Made by a program: the position numbers and the translations under genes
Part shown: positions 1-5,367 of the stretch, in pieces
Layout of the letters: every line of letters begins with the position of its first letter
How positions within the stretch are numbered: the stretch's first letter is position 1
Notes under the pieces: model-generated
The model's database searches: none
Seen by the model: the letters and a program-made list of their open reading frames with translations, nothing else
Told to the model about the DNA's origin: nothing
Source of the DNA: an uncultured Bacteroidota bacterium
GTDB taxonomy: Bacteria; Bacteroidota; Bacteroidia; Chitinophagales; Chitinophagaceae
Direction of reading: 5' to 3'
DNA: 5,367 nt
Assembly: GCA_946887345.1 (NCBI GenBank)
Contig: CAMPKR010000189.1
Span: forward strand, 1 to 5,367

Positions 1-1168
1 GCTTAGCATCGCCAAAAACAGTTTTTCCGCCGTAGCGCCAGCTTTCGTTTCGTTCCCGCTCTACGAGTTGCTCAAAGTTGTTATTAGGCACAAAATTCTC
101 TTCCAGTCTTTGGGCAGCCTTACCCAGGTTCTTAATCGCTTCCTTTTTGTCACCGCTTCCGAGCCTGGCTCTCTCAACGGCCTGTTTCAGCGTGCTTATA
201 GTTTCATCGTAAACTTTAGTCGGTACAGGAAAGGGATGGCCATCTTTTCCACCATGGGCAAAAGAGTAACGCGCCGGGTCTTCAAAACGGGAAGGGGTGC
301 CATGTATCACCTCGCTTACCAGCACTAAAGATTGTAATGTACGCGGACCCAGTCCTTCAAGCAATAGCAGCGACTCTATATCAAGGCCTTCCTTTTCGTA
401 GGCCACAGCCAATACAGATCCCAGTCTTTTCAGATCTACATCTTTTGCCTTCACATCATGACGCACCGGCATTTTTAGCGATTTTATATTCTCCAGCAGC
501 TTTGCAGGTTCTTCTTTTACTATGCTCAATATCGAGGCTTTTGCATCTGCTGCGGCCTTATGAGTGAGATTGAGAATACGCCCTTGGTTCTGCCCATAGA
601 TAAAAGTATGCGGCTCTTCAACAAAGGATTTTATCTTCTGTGAATGCCAGTGATATCTGCGTGCATAGCCGTTGCTATCGTTCATTCCCTGCTGCACTAC
701 GGCCCATTCACCGTCATCGCTTAATATAAAACTATGCAAATAAACCTGGTAGCCGTCTTGCACTGCATTGTTGTCAACCTTGGCTGCCAGTTTACTGCTG
801 CGTACCAGCATATCTCCATTCAGGCCTGTGCGTTCGGCAACCTTAATAAGTTCGACCGGAGTTTCCCTGGAATGTTTTCCTTTGCCGCCACAGATATAGA
901 GGCCGAGGCTGCCAGCCTGCTTGTTGATGGCTCCTTTCAGGGCACCCATCACCGAGGTAGTAATACCCGACGAATGCCAGTCCATACCCAGTACACACCC
1001 CAGCGACTGAAACCAGAAAGGATCACTTAGCCTTCGCAACACTTCATGCTTGCCATAATCCTGCACTATCGATTCTACTATAGCACCGCCAAGTTTGCCC
1101 ATACGTTCGTATAGCCAGCGTGGCACCTTGCCATAATGCAAAGGCAGATCAGCATAAGAATGAGCCAT
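1..1168 (-). CDS. DUF763 domain-containing protein (3' end cut by window edge)
   Basis: The frame is open from an ATG at 1168-1166 to the left edge, giving 389 residues without a stop, so the C-terminus lies outside the window. I recognise the DUF763 family (Pfam PF05559), which has no established function. The family-like N-terminal motif ADLPLHYGKVPRWL covers residues 6-19. Next come LGCVLGMDWHSSG (about 56-68), YICGGKGKHSR (91-101), DGYQVYLHSF (138-147), EWAVVQQGMN (154-163) and ARRYHWHS (169-176). Residues 267-281 (LLLLEGLGPRTLQSL) look like a helix-hairpin-helix, followed by DPARYSFAHGGKDG (297-310). A charged helical tail follows from about 320. The start is well placed because the N-terminal motif begins only six residues in. 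There is no Shine-Dalgarno sequence. It lies 29 bases after the desaturase stop on the same strand, so it is probably the third gene of that operon. No catalytic role is assigned here; the hairpin-like motif only suggests nucleic acid contact. Confidence 0.9.
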   Translation of the reverse strand, partial: MAHSYADLPLHYGKVPRWLYERMGKLGGAIVESIVQDYGKHEVLRRLSDPFWFQSLGCVLGMDWHSSGITTSVMGALKGAINKQAGSLGLYICGGKGKHSRETPVELIKVAERTGLNGDMLVRSSKLAAKVDNNAVQDGYQVYLHSFILSDDGEWAVVQQGMNDSNGYARRYHWHSQKIKSFVEEPHTFIYGQNQGRILNLTHKAAADAKASILSIVKEEPAKLLENIKSLKMPVRHDVKAKDVDLKRLGSVLAVAYEKEGLDIESLLLLEGLGPRTLQSLVLVSEVIHGTPSRFEDPARYSFAHGGKDGHPFPVPTKVYDETISTLKQAVERARLGSGDKKEAIKNLGKAAQRLEENFVPNNNFEQLVERERNESWRYGGKTVFGDAK

Positions 1169-1197
1169 AAGTAAAGTTACGGAGAGAGGAGTGTGCG

Positions 1198-2235
1198 CTA
1201 CTGATATTGTGGATATCTTGCCTTAAGCTCAGCAAGACCTATCATCCTGTTCAGCTCAGCATCCCAGACCTTCAGGCGGAAGCAGGAAATAATACCGCCC
1301 GGTGTAAATGAGGTTGTTCGCGGGTGCTGTAGCTCCGGTATTTCAGCCATGGCCTCCGGCAGGCGGTAAAAGGGAATCCTTGAATTAAGATGGTGGATGT
1401 GATGATAGCTGATATTAGCAGTACACCATTTCAGGAAAGGATTCATCAGCATAAAACTGGATGACTCCAGGGCAGCGCCTTCATACTTCCAGTCTGAATT
1501 ATCAGCAAATGTTACGCCGGGGAAATTGTGCTGGGCGTAAAACAAATAAGCACCTATTGCAGAAGAAATAATAAAAGGAATAAACATACTTATCAGCCAG
1601 AACTGCCAGCCGAAAAAGAATATCATCAGACCTGTAATCACAAAATGTATGATCAGTGCCAGTAGTGAATCGTAGTGCTTAGCCGGTGAGCTGACAAAAG
1701 AATTAAAGCACATGCCCATCATAAACATGCTGAAGTAGCCCAGAATTATTGTAAGGGGATGCCTGACAGCCAGGTAAACCCTGCGCTCTTTGGCCGACAT
1801 GGAAAGGAATTTCTTTGATGTGGCTATAGGGTAAGAACCGATGCTGGCACTGAATAGCTTTGAGTTGTGGTTATGATGATAATCATGCGACCGCTTCCAG
1901 ATGCTCGGTGGTACCAACACCAGTATCCCGTAACTATACATGATAGCAGCGGCCAGCGGAGAGCGATGCAAAATGGTGTGATGTAAAAAATCGTGGTAAA
2001 TGATAAACATCCGCACCATCAGCAAGGCTGTCAGCACACTGAAGCACAACTTTACAGCTAGGTAATGCCCCAAAAACGTGCCTGACCAGGCAGCGATCAA
2101 CAACAGAAGCGTGGAGGTTAGGTATGCCCAGCTCTTCTTCCTGTCCTCTTTGGCATAGGGCTTTGTGGCAAGTATCAGGTCCTTGCCGGTTCTGCCAATA
2201 GGCGGTACATTAATATTTGAAGCTTCTTTTATCAA
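1198..2235 (-). CDS. Membrane fatty acid desaturase (di-iron, Des/DesA-like)
   Basis: The 345-residue protein is a membrane-bound, O2-dependent fatty acid desaturase (FA_desaturase superfamily, PF00487) that would insert a double bond into acyl chains using a di-iron centre. The three histidine boxes are visible: HDFLHH at 81-86 (with H90), HDYHH at 117-121 (with H123), and HHIHH at 278-282 followed by LNSRIPFYRL. An additional QHNF (235-238) matches the QH motif seen in Bacillus Des and cyanobacterial DesA relatives. Hydrophobic segments lie at about 39-80, 92-110, 160-180 and 188-232, as expected for the fold. The double-bond position and the lipid carrier cannot be read from the sequence. 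The start is TTG at 2235-2233. It overlaps the TGA stop of the upstream acyltransferase (TTGA), an in-frame stop lies seven codons upstream at 2256-2254, and the first internal Met is residue 73, after the first membrane segment. Translation is therefore probably coupled to the acyltransferase. Confidence 0.93.
   Translation of the reverse strand: MIKEASNINVPPIGRTGKDLILATKPYAKEDRKKSWAYLTSTLLLLIAAWSGTFLGHYLAVKLCFSVLTALLMVRMFIIYHDFLHHTILHRSPLAAAIMYSYGILVLVPPSIWKRSHDYHHNHNSKLFSASIGSYPIATSKKFLSMSAKERRVYLAVRHPLTIILGYFSMFMMGMCFNSFVSSPAKHYDSLLALIIHFVITGLMIFFFGWQFWLISMFIPFIISSAIGAYLFYAQHNFPGVTFADNSDWKYEGAALESSSFMLMNPFLKWCTANISYHHIHHLNSRIPFYRLPEAMAEIPELQHPRTTSFTPGGIISCFRLKVWDAELNRMIGLAELKARYPQYQ
2232..2235 (-). 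promoter_or_regulatory. TTGA start/stop overlap coupling acyltransferase and desaturase
   Basis: The last bases of the acyltransferase (TGA, 2234-2232) share two bases with the TTG start of the desaturase (2235-2233). No Shine-Dalgarno sequence precedes it. With a weak start codon and no ribosome binding site, translation of the desaturase probably depends on ribosomes finishing the upstream gene. Confidence 0.7.
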
Positions 2236-3119
2236 CTTAATTCTGCCGGTCTTTTATGCTTCCATCTCCTGTGCGACCAAAGCCAGGTTTCGGGTTGTTC
2301 TCTTATATCTTGTTCCAGTTTGCGGGTGTGTAGATCCGATATTTCGCCGTCGGCTGTTTTCTTCGGATCTTCTACCAGCATCTCCACGGTCATCTCGTAG
2401 TAGCCGCGCCTCACCCGTTTTACGTTGGAGTACACTACAGGGTATCCTATCTTCTTTGCTATCACCTCTGTACCTTTGAAAACCGGGGTATCCTGGTTTA
2501 AGAAATTAGTCCAGTATGCTCCGGCCAGGTTAGAAGGCGTCTGGTCGGCAATAAAAGCTGTTGCATTCAGTTCATCCTTCGTTTGCAGCATATCCTTATA
2601 GGTGTCCCTCATGGCTATCAGCTTAGTGCCGAAGGTCATGCGCATCTTCCGGATGAGATTATTAAAATTCTTATCCTTCAGGGGGTGATATATTACATAC
2701 AGCTGGTGATCGAGCAATAGGCTACAGGTATTGCCAGCCCATTCCCAGTTGCCCTGGTGCCCTAATACCAGGATAATACTACGGTTTTCGGCCGATAGTT
2801 TCTTAAATACCTCCAGTGAGCCGGGCGCGAAATAGCAATGCTTCAGCATAGATTTTCTGCTGATGGTAAGGGTCTTAAATGTTTCCAGGAAAAGGTCGCA
2901 GAGATACGAGTAGAACCTCCTGCAGATCACTTTTATTTCTTCTTCACTCTTTTCAGGGAAGGAGTTCCGCAGGTTGGTCAGCACCACCTCTTTCCTGTAT
3001 CCCGCCAGCTTATAAACTATCACATACAGCAGGCCCGAGAGCAGGTAAAGCACCGGGAATGGCAGTATAGAAAGCAGGTAAATAAAGGGTAGCGCTATGT
3101 AATAAACAATGGTAGACAA
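2232..3119 (-). CDS. LpxL/HtrB-type lysophospholipid (lipid A-like) acyltransferase
   Basis: The 295-residue protein is a member of the LpxL/HtrB (Lip_A_acyltrans, PF03279) family, inner-membrane enzymes that transfer an acyl chain to lipid A precursors or related lipids. An N-terminal hydrophobic anchor covers about residues 5-37. The catalytic HX4E motif is GHQGNWEW, with H121 and E126. Other family landmarks are ADQTP (191-195), a GTE motif (216-218), and the C-terminal QPETWLWSHRRWKHKRP (275-291), where family members carry the P-E-x-W-x-W-x-H-x-R-W signature. Length is normal for the family. The start is TTG at 3119-3117. No ATG, GTG or TTG lies upstream in frame before the stop at 3203-3201, the next Met is residue 91, and a perfect -7 promoter element lies just upstream. 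It is the first gene of the operon and overlaps the desaturase by 4 bases. The acceptor could be lipid A or another Bacteroidota lipid such as an amino lipid; sequence alone does not decide. Confidence 0.92.
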   Translation of the reverse strand: MSTIVYYIALPFIYLLSILPFPVLYLLSGLLYVIVYKLAGYRKEVVLTNLRNSFPEKSEEEIKVICRRFYSYLCDLFLETFKTLTISRKSMLKHCYFAPGSLEVFKKLSAENRSIILVLGHQGNWEWAGNTCSLLLDHQLYVIYHPLKDKNFNNLIRKMRMTFGTKLIAMRDTYKDMLQTKDELNATAFIADQTPSNLAGAYWTNFLNQDTPVFKGTEVIAKKIGYPVVYSNVKRVRRGYYEMTVEMLVEDPKKTADGEISDLHTRKLEQDIREQPETWLWSHRRWKHKRPAELS

Positions 3120-3139
3120 AGGCCCTGGAAATTGTGCGC

Positions 3140-3147
3140 CAAAGATA
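3140..3147 (-). promoter_or_regulatory. Bacteroidota -7 element (TATCTTTG) for the acyltransferase-desaturase-DUF763 operon
   Basis: Read on the minus strand, 3147 to 3140 is TATCTTTG, an exact match to TAnnTTTG. Transcription would begin around 3133-3134, about 14 bases before the TTG start at 3119. This supports that TTG as the true start and the three minus-strand genes as one transcript. The -33 half is not clear; a TTTTC stretch lies about 23 bases upstream. Confidence 0.6.
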
Positions 3148-3153
3148 CGTCGG

Positions 3154-3178
3154 GAAAAGCTCTGTTCAGAGAAAAGCT
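3154..3178. repeat. Direct repeat GAAAAGCT with a nested inverted repeat
   Basis: GAAAAGCT occurs at 3154-3161 and 3171-3178, 17 bases apart. Between and overlapping them, CTCTG (3160-3164) and CAGAG (3167-3171) form an inverted repeat with a TT spacer. The group lies just upstream of the minus-strand -7 element and covers where a -33 contact would be, so it may be an operator for the acyltransferase operon. It is short and could be chance. Confidence 0.3.
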
Positions 3179-3225
3179 GCCATATATCATAGCCTGAATA
3201 TCATTAGATTGTCAATAATGCCCAT

Positions 3226-3240
3226 ATTTGCCGATTTGCC
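3226..3240. repeat. Tandem 7-base repeat ATTTGCC
   Basis: ATTTGCC occurs at 3226-3232 and again at 3234-3240, with one base between, giving an 8-base period. It sits about 60-74 bases upstream of the predicted exporter transcription start, a common position for an activator site. The TTTGC core also occurs in the promoter palindrome at 3290-3294. Function is inferred only from position. Confidence 0.3.
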
Positions 3241-3285
3241 ACCGTCACCCACCGAAATATTTCCCTACCCTTGGGCTGAGTAGGC

Positions 3286-3293
3286 TAACTTTG
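3286..3293 (+). promoter_or_regulatory. Bacteroidota -7 element (TAACTTTG) for the ABC exporter
   Basis: TAACTTTG matches the Bacteroidota primary sigma factor -7 consensus TAnnTTTG exactly. By the usual spacing, transcription would begin near 3299-3301, leaving a leader of about 18 bases before the ATG at 3318. A -33 TTG at the expected distance is not present: TTG at 3271 is too close, and the nearest TTT-type candidate is TTTC at 3260-3263, 22 bases upstream. The -33 half is therefore weak or unusual. Confidence 0.65.
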
Positions 3294-3303
3294 CACCTGC
3301 AAA
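3290..3303. repeat. Palindrome TTTGCA-CC-TGCAAA over the exporter promoter
   Basis: The arms TTTGCA (3290-3295) and TGCAAA (3298-3303) are exact reverse complements separated by CC. The left arm shares bases with the -7 element and the right arm covers the predicted transcription start. A 2-base loop is too tight for a good RNA hairpin, so a DNA-binding dimer site is the more likely role if it has one. A 6-base arm can arise by chance. Confidence 0.4.
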
Positions 3304-3317
3304 AAACTACTCATTAT

Positions 3318-5138
3318 ATGGCTCGCCCCAGGCACGGCAGTAACGGCACCACTGAAGAAGATTTACCTAAGCTCAAGTTTAACCGCGAGAACATAAAAGA
3401 AGGCCTGATGATATTTAAGTATATCAGGCCCTACCGCAAACAGTTCATCTGGGGACTGGTGATCATTTCCCTTTCCAGCCTGTCCACCATGTCTTTCCCT
3501 TTCTTCCTGAAGGAACTGCTGCAAAGCGCTACCGGGGGCAAAACGGATATTTTTAAGACCTCACCGGGCATTATTGCTCTTATTATGGTAGGCGTACTAG
3601 GACTCCAAATGGTGATCTCATACCTGCGCGTCTATTTCTTTACCTATGTAGGTGAGAATGCAGTTGCAGATATGCGCAAAGACGTTTATGCCCGGATGAT
3701 ATCGATGAACATGGACTTCTTTGCCAAAAGAAGGGTAGGGGAACTCTCCAGCCGTGTTATGTCCGATATCAGCCAGATACAGGACACTATCACTTCTGTA
3801 CTGGCAGAGATACTGCGTGGTGTGCTGACTTTGGTTATAGGTCTCTCCCTTATATTTTTCATGTCGGCCAAGATGGGCCTGCTTATGCTGGCTATAGTAC
3901 CTGTGGTCGTTATCATTGCTGTAATTTTCAGCAAGCGCATCAGGAAGTATGCCCGAAGTGCGCAGGATAAATTAGCTGATACCGGAACCGTACTACAGGA
4001 ATCATTGCAAGGCGTAAGCAATGTAAAAGCTTACACAAATGAGTGGTATGAAATAAAGCGATACAATAGCAATCTTCGCGATATGGTGCATCTTGCAATA
4101 CAGAGTGGCAAAATGCGTGGCCTCTTTATCGCATCTATGATCTTCTGCCTGTTCAGCTCTATCGTTTTGCTCGTGTGGTACAGTACTACACTGATGCAAA
4201 GAGGTGAACTCGATTTTGCGCAACTGGCAGCCTTTGTACTATATACAGGCTTTGTAGTCGGTACGCTCGGCGGCTTTGCTGATATGTTTGGCCAGCTGCA
4301 AAAAACACTGGGCGCCACACAGCGCGTGCGCGACCTTTTGAAAGAAGAAACAGAGAACATTTCGCTTGCAGAAGTTCAGCTTGACGAAAAATACAGGCTG
4401 CACGGAAAGGTAGAACTGCAACATATTGCTTTCAGCTACCCAAGCCGTAAAGAGATACCTGTACTGAAAGATATTTCTCTCTCTGCCGACATGGGGCAGC
4501 AGGTAGCCATAGTAGGGCCTAGCGGGGCAGGAAAGAGTACGCTTATTTCGTTGCTGCTTGGCTTCTACCAACCCGACAATGGCGCTCTTTTGTTTGACAG
4601 TCGTGATATGGTCGACATACCACTAACCCAACTCCGGAAGCAGATGGCGCTTGTGCCGCAGGATGTACTACTTTTTGGCGGAACCATTTTTGAAAATATT
4701 GCCTACGGTAAACCGGGAGCCAGCAAGGAAGAAGTGATAGAAGCGGCCCGCAAAGCCAATGCCCACAATTTCATCTCCGGATTCCCCGAAGGCTACGAAA
4801 CTGTAGTAGGTGAGCGCGGTGTAAAACTCTCAGGTGGTCAGCGTCAGCGCCTGGCTATTGCAAGAGCAATTTTGAAAGATCCTGTTATACTGATACTTGA
4901 CGAAGCTACCAGTTCTCTCGATTCAGAATCAGAGTCACTGGTGCAGGAGGCGCTTTACAACCTGATGAAGAACAGGACCTCCTTTGTTATCGCTCACCGC
5001 TTATCTACCATCCGCAATGCTGATAAGATAATTGTATTGGAAGGTGGTTATGTAAAGGAGTCGGGAACGCACGCGGAACTTATTCGTATAGATGATGGCC
5101 TGTACAGGAATCTGAACCAGTTGCAGATAGAAATGTAG
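3318..5138 (+). CDS. ABC exporter half-transporter (ABCB/MsbA-like, fused membrane and ATPase domains)
   Basis: The 606-residue protein has an N-terminal six-helix membrane domain (ABC_membrane) with helices at about 42-63, 83-112, 160-182, 187-205, 268-293 and 303-323. The ATPase domain covers about 365-600. ATPase landmarks are the A-loop Tyr in FSYP (Y374), Walker A GPSGAGKST (400-408), Q-loop VPQD (Q448), VGERG (497-501), signature LSGGQ (504-508), Walker B ILILDEA with D528 and catalytic E529, D-loop SSLD (532-535) and switch H560. All catalytic residues are present, so it can work as a homodimer exporting a lipid, peptide or drug from the inner membrane. The substrate is not evident, and msbA is not assigned. 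The ATG at 3318 was chosen because the -7 promoter element predicts transcription starting near 3300. That excludes the in-frame TTG at 3228, whose added 30 residues do not look like a family N-terminus. It is divergent from the acyltransferase operon and convergent with the next gene. Confidence 0.95.
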   Translation: MARPRHGSNGTTEEDLPKLKFNRENIKEGLMIFKYIRPYRKQFIWGLVIISLSSLSTMSFPFFLKELLQSATGGKTDIFKTSPGIIALIMVGVLGLQMVISYLRVYFFTYVGENAVADMRKDVYARMISMNMDFFAKRRVGELSSRVMSDISQIQDTITSVLAEILRGVLTLVIGLSLIFFMSAKMGLLMLAIVPVVVIIAVIFSKRIRKYARSAQDKLADTGTVLQESLQGVSNVKAYTNEWYEIKRYNSNLRDMVHLAIQSGKMRGLFIASMIFCLFSSIVLLVWYSTTLMQRGELDFAQLAAFVLYTGFVVGTLGGFADMFGQLQKTLGATQRVRDLLKEETENISLAEVQLDEKYRLHGKVELQHIAFSYPSRKEIPVLKDISLSADMGQQVAIVGPSGAGKSTLISLLLGFYQPDNGALLFDSRDMVDIPLTQLRKQMALVPQDVLLFGGTIFENIAYGKPGASKEEVIEAARKANAHNFISGFPEGYETVVGERGVKLSGGQRQRLAIARAILKDPVILILDEATSSLDSESESLVQEALYNLMKNRTSFVIAHRLSTIRNADKIIVLEGGYVKESGTHAELIRIDDGLYRNLNQLQIEM

Positions 5139-5143
5139 TGGCC

Positions 5144-5367
5144 TCAGTCGTTGATACGTTCTACGCCTTTTGAAGTGAGCTTTACCACATCTGTTGAACT
5201 GTTATAGAACCGGATGATGCCTTTTTGTTCCAACTCTTTCAAGATTGGAAAAAGATCTTGTTTATCGATACTCAATTCTTCAACGAGGCCGTCAATATGA
5301 ATAGGAGGTGTTCCGCTCAGGTAATGGCGACTGATCTCCTGGAGTTTTTTATGAATTAACCTGGCCG
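5144..5367 (-). CDS. Hypothetical winged-helix-like protein, C-terminal part
   Basis: A minus-strand frame enters from the right edge and ends at a TGA (5146-5144), giving the last 73 residues of a protein whose N-terminus lies outside the window. The visible part has a helix (LIHKKLQEISRHYL), then HIDGLVEELSIDKQDLFPILKELEQKGIIRF and KLTSKGVERI; described from its parts, this is helix, turn, recognition-type helix and a short beta wing. The layout matches small winged helix-turn-helix domains that read 'LxIDKxxLxPxLKELExKGxIRF...LTxKG'. I do not recognise the specific family. It could be a transcription regulator, or a winged helix used for protein contact. Its stop codon is 5 bases from the stop of the ABC exporter on the opposite strand, so the two genes converge with no room for a terminator between them. 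Confidence 0.75.
   Translation of the reverse strand, partial: ARLIHKKLQEISRHYLSGTPPIHIDGLVEELSIDKQDLFPILKELEQKGIIRFYNSSTDVVKLTSKGVERIND

Noticed and set aside
68..1030. Plus-strand open frames at 68-328, 337-567 and 734-1030
   Set aside because: They lie antisense to the DUF763 reading frame, which is continuous across the region and shows family motifs. Their translations show no recognisable domain.
2165..3092. Plus-strand open frames at 2165-2479, 2838-3092 and 2879-3070
   Set aside because: They are antisense to the acyltransferase and desaturase, both of which have full motif sets. The translated products are low-complexity Ser/Leu/Arg or Gln-rich sequences typical of shadow frames.
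2232..3119. Acyltransferase as part of an aryl polyene or flexirubin cluster
   Set aside because: LpxL-like acyltransferases do occur in such clusters, but none of the ketosynthase, acyl carrier, dehydratase or ammonia-lyase genes is present in the window.
3160..3171. CTCTG-TT-CAGAG as a transcription terminator
   Set aside because: The loop is only 2 bases, the stem is 5 bases, there is no T-run after it, and it lies upstream of both divergent genes where no transcript should end.
3228..3317. Upstream in-frame extension of the ABC exporter beginning with TTG at 3228
   Set aside because: The -7 element at 3286-3293 predicts transcription starting near 3300, after this TTG. The extra 30 residues are His/Pro rich and unlike exporter N-termini, and ATG at 3318 is the natural start.
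3686..4571. Minus-strand open frames inside the ABC exporter gene
   Set aside because: They overlap a clear, complete ABC exporter on the other strand and show no domain of their own.
1..5367. Defence system, CRISPR array, mobile element or RNA gene
   Set aside because: Nearly every base is accounted for by five coding regions and one 198-base promoter region. No spaced repeats, transposase, integrase, tRNA-like or rRNA-like sequence was seen.

Overview
The window looks like a stretch of an aerobic Bacteroidota chromosome. Family Chitinophagaceae or a relative is a guess from the feel of the proteins. The main clue is a pair of exact matches to the Bacteroidota -7 promoter element TAnnTTTG, placed back to back in the one real intergenic region (3120-3317). 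Other clues are the lack of Shine-Dalgarno sequences, moderate GC and the protein families present. Coding density is very high. I see no tRNA, rRNA, CRISPR, insertion sequence or phage gene.

Layout: (1) Positions 3119 down to 1 on the minus strand form one apparent operon of three genes. These are an LpxL/HtrB-type lysophospholipid (lipid A-like) acyltransferase, a membrane fatty acid desaturase whose TTG start overlaps the acyltransferase stop by 4 bases, and, 29 bases further on, a DUF763-family protein that runs off the left edge. The DUF763 gene is easy to miss because it has no stop codon inside the window. (2) Positions 3120-3317 are a divergent promoter region with one -7 element per strand and several short repeats. 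(3) Positions 3318-5138 on the plus strand encode a complete half-size ABC exporter of the ABCB/MsbA-like type. (4) Positions 5144-5367 on the minus strand hold the C-terminal 73 residues of a small winged-helix-like protein that converges on the exporter with only 5 bases between the stop codons.

How the genes may work together (inference): the acyltransferase and the desaturase both act on acyl chains of membrane lipids and are translationally coupled, so they probably serve lipid or lipid A maturation. The divergent exporter belongs to a fold that includes lipid flippases, but nothing in its sequence fixes its substrate. DUF763 is a conserved family without a known function; a helix-hairpin-helix-like stretch in it hints at nucleic acid contact, which does not fit the lipid theme. 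Overall this is mostly ordinary chromosome. The best points for a second look are the DUF763 gene and its linkage, the two TTG starts, and the palindrome lying on the exporter promoter.
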